Assembly: GCA_002439285.1 (NCBI GenBank)
Contig: DJTQ01000413.1
Span: forward strand, 1 to 12,874
Origin: Paenibacillaceae bacterium UBA6304
GTDB taxonomy: Bacteria; Bacillota; Bacilli; Paenibacillales; Paenibacillaceae
DNA: 12,874 nucleotides
Reading direction: 5' to 3'
Positions 7,478-12,874 of this stretch are shown here, in pieces. A model generated the notes under the pieces. It ran no database searches. It saw nothing but the letters and a program-made list of their open reading frames with translations, and was not told the origin of the DNA. Made by a program: the position numbers and the translations under genes. Each line of letters begins with the position of its first letter. Positions within the stretch are counted from its first letter, which is position 1.

Positions 7478-7957
7478 ATGATGACAGATGGACAGATTCA
7501 AATAGGGCAGTCCGTTCCCGACTTCCGTCTCCCGGCCAGCGGCGGGGGAGAAGTGGCGCTTAGCGATTTTCGCGGGCGAAAGGTAGTAATCTATTTTTAC
7601 CCCAAAAATATGACCCCCGCCTGCACGCAGGAGGCCTGCGATTTCCGTGACCGAAGCGGCCAGCTTCAGGAAGAGGGGGCGGTCGTGTTCGGCATTAGCG
7701 GAGACCCCGTCAAATCGCATGACCGGTTTAAGGAGAAGCAGAATTTGCCGTTTCCGCTCTTGTCGGATGAGAATCATGAGGTCTGCCGCATGTTCGGAGT
7801 CTGGCAACTCAAAAAGTTGTACGGGCGCGAATACGAAGGGATCGTGCGCTCGACCTTTTTGATCGATGAGAGTGGAACGCTCGTTAAGGAATGGCGCGGC
7901 GTCAGGGTTAAGGGGCATGCCGACCAGGTCTTGGAGGCCGTCCGATCCTTGAATTAA
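7478..7957 (+). CDS. bcp: Thioredoxin-dependent thiol peroxidase (peroxiredoxin, Bcp/PrxQ family)
   Basis: This cytoplasmic peroxidase reduces hydrogen peroxide and organic peroxides with electrons from thioredoxin. It is 159 aa, full length for Bcp. The thioredoxin-fold start is clear (GQSVPDFRLPAS, then LSDFRGRKVVIYFYPK). The peroxidatic Cys49 lies in TPACTQEAC, with the resolving Cys54 five residues later, the arrangement of atypical 2-Cys Bcp/PrxQ enzymes. The motif reads PKNMTPACT where most members have PKDxTPGCT, a small departure. The conserved active-site Arg is in IVRSTFLID. It stands alone between a structured leader and a strong terminator. In Bacillus subtilis its homologue sits between gsaB and perR; here gsaB is nearby but perR is not seen. 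Confidence 0.95.
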   Translation: MMTDGQIQIGQSVPDFRLPASGGGEVALSDFRGRKVVIYFYPKNMTPACTQEACDFRDRSGQLQEEGAVVFGISGDPVKSHDRFKEKQNLPFPLLSDENHEVCRMFGVWQLKKLYGREYEGIVRSTFLIDESGTLVKEWRGVRVKGHADQVLEAVRSLN

Positions 7958-7962
7958 ATTAT

Positions 7963-8016
7963 AAGGATGACCTATTGCTTGTCCGAAGGACTTGCGATGG
8001 GTCATCCTTATTTTTT
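7963..8016 (+). terminator. Intrinsic terminator of the peroxiredoxin gene
   Basis: Arms aaggatgacctattgc (7963-7978) and gcgatgggtcatcctt (7994-8009) pair fully over 16 positions with two G-U wobbles in the plus-strand RNA, capped by an inner gtcc/ggac stem. It is followed by tattttttg. It begins 5 bases after the stop codon. Confidence 0.93.
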
Positions 8017-8073
8017 GCGGAAATGAACGTTTATCTTATCTCTCAATCTGCGGCAAAGATTAGGAAGTCTAAT

Positions 8074-8102
8074 TTGTTATCTACCTTCATACAATCTATC
8101 AG
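8074..8102 (+). promoter_or_regulatory. Weak candidate promoter for the polysaccharide deacetylase gene
   Basis: TTGTTA (8074-8079), a 17-base spacer and TATCAG (8097-8102) give 4 of 6 matches in each box. It is the best-spaced pair in the 130-bp gap after the preceding terminator. A nearby tacaat at 8090-8095 is an alternative -10 without a good -35. Confidence 0.3.
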
Positions 8103-8146
8103 AAAGCGATCAAAATGATTGATATAAACGGCGGAGGTAGAAATAT

Positions 8147-9463
8147 ATGAGAAGAAGATGGATGTCCGGTTTAAAAAAGTTTTGCATGGCGGCAATCGCA
8201 ATATTAATTATTATATCTGCAGCCTTCTTATACGGGGAACGCGAATCAGGCCTGCCTGCGGTATCGGCACAGCCTCTGCTTGCACCTATAGCTCCAAACC
8301 CTGAGAATGCGAGCCCCGCCAGTATGGAGAAGGTCGTAACGGCTTCTCTTACGTCCATGGTTTTAACCGCATCAACCGCCCGCGCCGCGTCAGAGAAAGA
8401 GGGGGACAAGATCGTGTACCTTACTTTTGACGACGGTCCAAGTAAACTGACGGATCAAGTGCTGTCCATATTAAAACAAGAGGAAGCGACCGCCACCTTT
8501 TTCGTCTTGGGCGAGCACGCCAAACAATCTCCCGAGCTGATTCAGCGGATGACGGAAGCCGGACATGCCATCGGAAACCACACTTATAATCATGAGTATA
8601 GCGAATTATATAGTAGCTTCCCCCGATTCTGGGACCAGATCAAACAGACCGAAGACGTGCTGCGGGAAATCACCGGGGTTCGTCCGGCTATGGTTAGGGC
8701 TCCGGGCGGTACCTACGGGCATTTTGACAAGACCTATTTCAAGCTTCTGGAGCAGGGCGGTTATAAAGTGTTCGATTGGGATGTAGACAGCGGGGATTCC
8801 AAGCGGAGGGGCGTCCCTGCAACTGAAATTATCAAGAATGCGACTTCGGAAAAGCTGAAGGACGAGATGATTGTGCTGCTGCATGATGGAACCGGGCATG
8901 AGGAGTCCGTTAAGGCGTTACCTGAAATTATTAAGTTTTACAAAAAACACGGTTATACTTTTCGTGCGCTATCGCCGGAGCAGGAGCAGGTTCATTTCAA
9001 CCTGGCTGCTGCCTCCAAGAGTAAAGTGAAACCGGCCCCGTCCGCGGACTGGATCGAGAGCCATGTGGTGCCGAACTCCGCACTGTTTGGACCGGGAGAG
9101 CCGCTGTTTGTGGAAGCCGGAGGAGTTGAAACGAAGCTGGCCGCCGGGGAATATGAGCTTGAAGACGGTCAATACATGGTTCCGCTGCGTTCGACGATGG
9201 TTCGGCTAGGCGCGAAGGTTAGGTGGGATGAACAAAATCAATCTGCGGTCGTCGTTTGGGGCGATGCCACAGTGGTCATAGAACCTTTTAAGGAAACCCT
9301 TGTATCGGAAGGGGCAGATTTAACGTCTCCTTTGACCCCCGCGCGATTCTCCCGGAAGAATGATTCATTATGGATATCACTGCGGTCGCTGCTGGAAGCT
9401 GCCGGGCATCCTATCGTTTCGTTCGATGCTAGTCAGGAGGAACGTAGAGTCCGTGCTAGGTAA
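8147..9463 (+). CDS. Membrane-anchored polysaccharide deacetylase (NodB domain) with C-terminal copper-amine-oxidase-like domain
   Basis: This is probably an extracytoplasmic carbohydrate esterase (CE4 family) that removes N-acetyl groups from peptidoglycan or another glycan. The 438-aa protein has a basic start, a signal-anchor segment at about 12-29, and a linker to about 85. The NodB domain (about 88-275) carries all five motifs: TFDDGP (93-98), metal-binding HTYNH (His145, His149), RAPGG (184-188), DWDVDSGD (210-217) and LLHDG (244-248). All catalytic and zinc ligands expected for an active enzyme are present. From about 340 to the end, YMVPLRSTMVRLGAKVRWD and later segments match the copper amine oxidase N-terminal-like (stalk) domain often attached to secreted Paenibacillus proteins. 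Ribosome site gcggaggt is at 8131-8138. It looks monocistronic upstream; no clear terminator separates it from the MoxR gene. The exact glycan is unknown. Confidence 0.93.
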   Translation: MRRRWMSGLKKFCMAAIAILIIISAAFLYGERESGLPAVSAQPLLAPIAPNPENASPASMEKVVTASLTSMVLTASTARAASEKEGDKIVYLTFDDGPSKLTDQVLSILKQEEATATFFVLGEHAKQSPELIQRMTEAGHAIGNHTYNHEYSELYSSFPRFWDQIKQTEDVLREITGVRPAMVRAPGGTYGHFDKTYFKLLEQGGYKVFDWDVDSGDSKRRGVPATEIIKNATSEKLKDEMIVLLHDGTGHEESVKALPEIIKFYKKHGYTFRALSPEQEQVHFNLAAASKSKVKPAPSADWIESHVVPNSALFGPGEPLFVEAGGVETKLAAGEYELEDGQYMVPLRSTMVRLGAKVRWDEQNQSAVVVWGDATVVIEPFKETLVSEGADLTSPLTPARFSRKNDSLWISLRSLLEAAGHPIVSFDASQEERRVRAR

Positions 9464-9558
9464 GTTGTTCCGGCTTTTCCCTCTTGTATGTCTATGACGG
9501 CTAGTTTTTGGGGAAACTGGTTGATAGATTTGTTGTTTGCTTATGGGAGGGATAAAAG

Positions 9559-10527
9559 ATGATTCACGAACAGGCTCGCGAGATCCTGGAGAGACTGGTG
9601 GGACGCGTGGAACGCGTTATCGTCGGGAAGCGGACGGAGATTGAACTTGCTGTCGTATCGATGCTGTCCGGCGGCCACATTTTGCTTGAAGATGTGCCGG
9701 GCGTTGGCAAAACGCTGCTGGTTCGGACGCTCGCCGCTTGTATGGGCGGTTCGTTCGGCCGAATTCAATTCACTTCCGATCTTTTGCCTACGGATGTAAC
9801 GGGAGTTACTGTATATCAGCCGCAGACCGGGCAGTTCGAATTTCGTCCGGGGCCGGTGCATGCCCATTTCGTATTGGCGGACGAGATCAACCGCGCAGCA
9901 CCGCGGACCCAGTCAGCGCTGCTGGAAGCCATGGAAGAGCGTAAAGTGACCGTTGATGGAATTACCAGAGCCCTGCCTCAGCCCTTTCTGCTGCTGGCGA
10001 CGCAAAATCCGCTTGAATACGAAGGGACATACAAACTTCCGGAAGCCCAGCTTGACCGCTTTTTGATGCGACTGACCTTGGGTTATCCAGAGCCGGAACA
10101 GGAAATCGAGATGCTCGGCCGTATGCAGGACCCGGTCGTAGAGGTCAAACCGGTTCTTGTATCCGAGGAAATGAAGTCCATGCAGCGACAGGTGCGAACT
10201 GTGCTGGTGGATGAGCGGATCAAAAGGTACCTGGTTTCTGTTGCGGATGCTTCCCGGAGACACCGCCAGTTGTCGCTTGGAATCAGTCCGCGCGGTACAT
10301 TGGCCTGGATGGGGGCAGCGCAGGCAATGTCCTATTTTAAAGGCAGAACTTATGTAATTCCGGATGATGTAAAAGCGGTCGCCGAGGCCGTCCTTGCCCA
10401 TCGGATCGTCTTAAAATCGGAAGCTGTCATTTCAGGCGTTTATGCCGAGCAGATCGTAGCGGAGCTGCTTAACCGGGCGGAGGTTCCCGTATTCAGCCGT
10501 GCATCCGCGGCGGGAGGGTCCCGATGA
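9559..10527 (+). CDS. MoxR-family AAA+ ATPase
   Basis: MoxR ATPases act as chaperones that remodel or assemble partner complexes, usually with a DUF58/VWA-type protein encoded next door, as here. The 322-aa protein has Walker A (DVPGVGKT, 45-52), Walker B (FVLADE, 104-109), sensor 1 in ATQNPLEYEGTYKLPEAQLDRF (Asn150), the arginine finger in LDRF (Arg168) and sensor 2 in GISPRG (Arg245), so it should be an active ATPase. The ribosome site gggaggga (9545-9552) precedes the ATG. The 95-bp gap from the deacetylase gene has neither an obvious terminator nor a convincing promoter. Its stop overlaps the start of the DUF58 gene by 4 bp (ATGA). The order matches yeaC-yeaD-yebA of Bacillus subtilis. 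The physiological target is unknown. Confidence 0.95.
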   Translation: MIHEQAREILERLVGRVERVIVGKRTEIELAVVSMLSGGHILLEDVPGVGKTLLVRTLAACMGGSFGRIQFTSDLLPTDVTGVTVYQPQTGQFEFRPGPVHAHFVLADEINRAAPRTQSALLEAMEERKVTVDGITRALPQPFLLLATQNPLEYEGTYKLPEAQLDRFLMRLTLGYPEPEQEIEMLGRMQDPVVEVKPVLVSEEMKSMQRQVRTVLVDERIKRYLVSVADASRRHRQLSLGISPRGTLAWMGAAQAMSYFKGRTYVIPDDVKAVAEAVLAHRIVLKSEAVISGVYAEQIVAELLNRAEVPVFSRASAAGGSR

Positions 10528-11834
10528 GAAGCGGCATTTGGACGTGGCCGATTGCGATTCTGTCCGTGGGCTTGCTGGGAGCGCTCTATGGGTGGAAAGG
10601 CGGGCAATCCCTTCTTTTCCTGCTGCTGTTATTCGTGATCGTAATTATTCAAGGAGCGGCCCTGCAGATGTTCGGACCTAAACAAGTTAGAGTAGAACGG
10701 TCTTGGTTTCCCTTGAACCCCAAGGCGGGTGAAGAGGTGACCATGACGCTGACCATTACGCTCTCCGGCGGTTTTCTCCCTTTGTGGATGCAAGCTGAGG
10801 ATGAGTGGTCGGTTTCTCCGTATGCGGAGTCTGGCAGTGAAAAGGAATCAAAGAGGGGCAGGCTTGCCTTTGGCGGTTGGAAACGGAAATATACGGGGTC
10901 TTATTTGATGAGAGAAATGAACCGGGGCGTGTACACCGGGGAGTCCGTACGGATTACCTGGGGGGATTCTTTCGGATGGTTTAAGCGCTCGCTTCGAGCA
11001 GAGGCAAATGATGTTCTCGTTATTCATCCTGCGCTATTGCCCATTGCCCTTCCTGAGCTTGAGGCTGCCGATCCTGACGGTGAGGGGCACAGGATGGGGA
11101 GAAGTGCCGAGATGGAGGGAACCCCGGATACGGGACGCCTGCGGATTTATGAACCTGGAGATCCGCTTCGCCGGATTCATTGGAAGAGCTCAGCCAAGAA
11201 GGGAACCTTGCTTACTCGTATTCCCGACCCCGCAGAATCGCATTCTCGCTGTCTGTTCCTGGATACGACGGAGAGTTCTTATTCCGGAAGCTTGGGCGGC
11301 AACCCGGCTGACAAAAGAACCGGAAGAAGCATGGCTCCCACGAAGGGGCGCACCCCAGACCGTTTTGAACTCGCGGTGTCTGCGGCGGCGGCCTGGTTTT
11401 GCAATGTGCACGGGCGTACCGGCGAGGCCTGCTTCCGCCATGGAGGCATGAGTGTGACGGGGTTCAGGTCTGTCCCGATTTTCTCGGGCAAAAGCGGATT
11501 AAAAGAGGGGCTCGACCTATTGGCAGGCGCCGCGTTGGCTCCGGGATTGTCGAGTGCCGAGCTTCTGCGGAGCGCGCAGGCTTCACTGCATCGTCAAAGC
11601 CTGACGTTTATTACGGGGCATTTGACTCCGGAACTGGGCGAAACGGCTCTACATTTATTAAAGCGGGGGGCAGCCCTGGAAATATGGTATGCGTGCGGCA
11701 CGCAGGGGAATACCGAATCAGTCCGCCTCGCCGAAGCGTTGCGGGAGAAGGGCCTGACCCTGATTGACTTGACGCATTATTTCGACGGAGTGTCGGTGCA
11801 GCCGAAGGGAGGGGCAAGGCATGTCATCGCTTAG
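10524..11834 (+). CDS. DUF58 domain membrane protein (YeaD-like)
   Basis: DUF58 proteins are likely partners of MoxR ATPases and have a VWA-like fold; their biochemical role is not settled. The 436-aa protein has two closely spaced membrane segments near the N-terminus (about 7-23 and 28-48) and then a large soluble part. The DUF58 signature is at about 205-231: RLRIYEPGDPLRRIHWKSSA followed by KKGTLLTR. A MIDAS-like strand, CLFLDTTESS, follows at about 243-252. A low-complexity Gly/Arg/Lys-rich insertion (about 253-275) separates that strand from the next helix. The start is translationally coupled to moxR (ATGA), with gggaggg 5 bases upstream. Its end overlaps the next gene by 14 bp. Confidence 0.93.
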   Translation: MRSGIWTWPIAILSVGLLGALYGWKGGQSLLFLLLLFVIVIIQGAALQMFGPKQVRVERSWFPLNPKAGEEVTMTLTITLSGGFLPLWMQAEDEWSVSPYAESGSEKESKRGRLAFGGWKRKYTGSYLMREMNRGVYTGESVRITWGDSFGWFKRSLRAEANDVLVIHPALLPIALPELEAADPDGEGHRMGRSAEMEGTPDTGRLRIYEPGDPLRRIHWKSSAKKGTLLTRIPDPAESHSRCLFLDTTESSYSGSLGGNPADKRTGRSMAPTKGRTPDRFELAVSAAAAWFCNVHGRTGEACFRHGGMSVTGFRSVPIFSGKSGLKEGLDLLAGAALAPGLSSAELLRSAQASLHRQSLTFITGHLTPELGETALHLLKRGAALEIWYACGTQGNTESVRLAEALREKGLTLIDLTHYFDGVSVQPKGGARHVIA

Positions 11835-12874
11835 GGCGCAAGCCGGCAGTCCTGCCGTTGGCGCATATCAAGACACTTCGGTCCGTTCCTTTGTGCCAAG
11901 CGGCAGGGGGCGACTGAGAGAAGCGGGACAGCATCTTATCCTATCTTTGCTTTTGCTTGGTATGTTTGGAGAATGGCTGTACCCGTTGCATTCTTTTTTG
12001 GGTGAAGAGTCGAACAAGCTCATTGTGCTATTCATGAGTGTGACCGGCATCCTGCTTGCTGCCGGCTGCTTACACCTGCCGGCTTATTTGCATGCTCCAC
12101 TTTCCGCACTGCTTGTTGCAGGAGCTCTGTTCTTTTTGTATGGGCAAGAGACGGGGCTTCCCTGGTTTGCGGATTATGCTCAACTGATCGTGGTCGATGT
12201 TACGGAGATCGTTCAATCTGGAAGGCTGTACGGGATCAGCGGAGAATCCAGGGCGCTTATTTTGTTGGTTGGCTGGACGCTGCTTGTGGTTTCGGTACAA
12301 ATGCTGGCGATTAGCAAGCACAGTATTGTGCTCTTTTTCTTGGCAACGACACTGTATCTTGTTGCTATCGAAGTTGCGGGAGAGGTGCCTGTGTATCCGG
12401 CACTTGTTCGTTCCGCGTGTTGGGGTCTCGTCCTGCAGGCATTCATGTTTCGTAATCAATTGCGTACCGGCGGCAAGCTTGGCGGAATGACCACCGGGAG
12501 CGCCTTGGCGGTAGTCTGCGTGCTGGGCGCGTTCCTATTGAGCTCGCTCTTGCCGGTCCAACCGGTACGGAATATTCCGTGGAACCAAATTGTCCAGGCT
12601 CTGGAAGGGTGGAGCGGGTCTGGGTTGTCGGGCCGACTGCAGGAAAGCTACGCTGTGTCCGGGTATAGCAAAGACGATTCCCGACTCGGGTCTCCGCTGC
12701 GTCTTCGCCATGAAACGTATTTTACGGCGGTGTCGCCGCAAAATACGTATTGGCGCGGGGAGAGCAAGAGCATATATACAGGCCGGGGCTGGGGCTCTTC
12801 CCCCATCGCTACCTCGGACCTGGTGGCCTGGTCGGAGGTAGCGGCAGAAGCTACCGCAGACACCTCAGCGGATG
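11821..12874 (+). CDS. Transglutaminase-like membrane protein (TgpA/YebA type), 3' partial
   Basis: This is the N-terminal part of a membrane protein whose family normally carries an extracellular transglutaminase-like cysteine-protease fold; that catalytic part lies beyond the window. The frame is open for 351 codons from the ATG at 11821 to the right edge. After a hydrophilic tail of about 35 residues there are roughly seven hydrophobic segments (about 38-55, 67-86, 92-107, 145-164, 167-185, 196-210 and 225-245). An extracellular stretch then contains NTYWRGESKSIYTGRGWGSS near 308-327, the characteristic TgpA pre-catalytic motif. The start overlaps the end of the DUF58 gene by 14 bp, and a gggagggg ribosome site lies just upstream. 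With moxR and DUF58 it forms a coupled three-gene operon; in Bacillus the next gene is guaA, which could follow here. Confidence 0.9.
   Translation, partial: MSSLRAQAGSPAVGAYQDTSVRSFVPSGRGRLREAGQHLILSLLLLGMFGEWLYPLHSFLGEESNKLIVLFMSVTGILLAAGCLHLPAYLHAPLSALLVAGALFFLYGQETGLPWFADYAQLIVVDVTEIVQSGRLYGISGESRALILLVGWTLLVVSVQMLAISKHSIVLFFLATTLYLVAIEVAGEVPVYPALVRSACWGLVLQAFMFRNQLRTGGKLGGMTTGSALAVVCVLGAFLLSSLLPVQPVRNIPWNQIVQALEGWSGSGLSGRLQESYAVSGYSKDDSRLGSPLRLRHETYFTAVSPQNTYWRGESKSIYTGRGWGSSPIATSDLVAWSEVAAEATADTSAD

Noticed and set aside
7363..7563. Small open frame on the plus strand running from the leader into bcp
   Set aside because: Its start lies in the inverted repeat without a ribosome site, and it continues out of frame into bcp. 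The hydrophobic stretch comes from T-rich non-coding DNA.
7406..8005. Open frame of 199 codons on the minus strand covering bcp
   Set aside because: It is antisense to the peroxiredoxin, would start inside the bcp terminator, and resembles no known protein.
8059..8073. Inverted repeat attag-gaagt-ctaat before the deacetylase gene
   Set aside because: Five pairs in AT-rich DNA is expected by chance; no known operator matches.
11008..11451. Open frame of 147 codons inside the DUF58 gene in another frame
   Set aside because: It is rich in Arg, Pro and Gly as expected for a shifted reading of GC-rich coding DNA, and the DUF58 frame is clearly the real one.

Overview
The window is ordinary chromosomal DNA from a low-to-mid-GC, spore-former-type Firmicute, most likely Paenibacillus or a close relative. 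The reasons are a YesN-type AraC response regulator next to a CUT1 sugar ABC transporter, strong GGAGG ribosome sites, a GsaB-type aminomutase next to a Bcp peroxiredoxin, and a MoxR/DUF58/transglutaminase operon of the Bacillus yeaC-yeaD-yebA kind. No rRNA, tRNA, CRISPR array, insertion sequence or phage gene was seen.

Layout. (1) 1-4589, plus strand: the 3' part of a two-component response regulator (receiver cut by the window edge), two ABC permeases and a lipoprotein solute-binding protein, closed by a perfect 16-bp hairpin terminator at 4605-4640. This is a carbohydrate or oligosaccharide uptake locus; the sensor kinase probably lies upstream and the ATPase is elsewhere. (2) 4653-7147, minus strand: glutamate-1-semialdehyde aminomutase (GsaB-like) preceded by an LCP-family cell-wall ligase, with a structured 101-nt gap between them and a near-consensus promoter in front of the LCP gene. 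(3) 7148-7477: a divergent regulatory region with two back-to-back promoters and two consecutive inverted repeats that would form a structured leader. (4) 7478-7957, plus strand: a Bcp-type thiol peroxidase with a very good terminator. (5) 8147-9463, plus strand: a membrane-anchored polysaccharide deacetylase with a C-terminal copper-amine-oxidase-like domain. (6) 9559-12874, plus strand: MoxR AAA+ ATPase, DUF58 protein and the N-terminal half of a membrane transglutaminase-like protein, translationally coupled by 4-bp and 14-bp overlaps; the last gene runs off the window.

How the genes fit together: region 1 is regulated sugar import. Regions 2, 5 and 6 touch the cell envelope (wall-polymer attachment, glycan deacetylation, and a MoxR-DUF58-transglutaminase module of unknown substrate). 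The aminomutase feeds tetrapyrrole synthesis and the peroxiredoxin removes peroxides. In Bacillus subtilis gsaB and bcp are neighbours and are followed by perR; here an LCP gene lies between them and no perR follows.

I did not find a clear new biological system. The most interesting unexplained sequence is non-coding: the structured leader in front of the peroxiredoxin gene (7288-7386) and the competing hairpins between the LCP and aminomutase genes (6013-6090).
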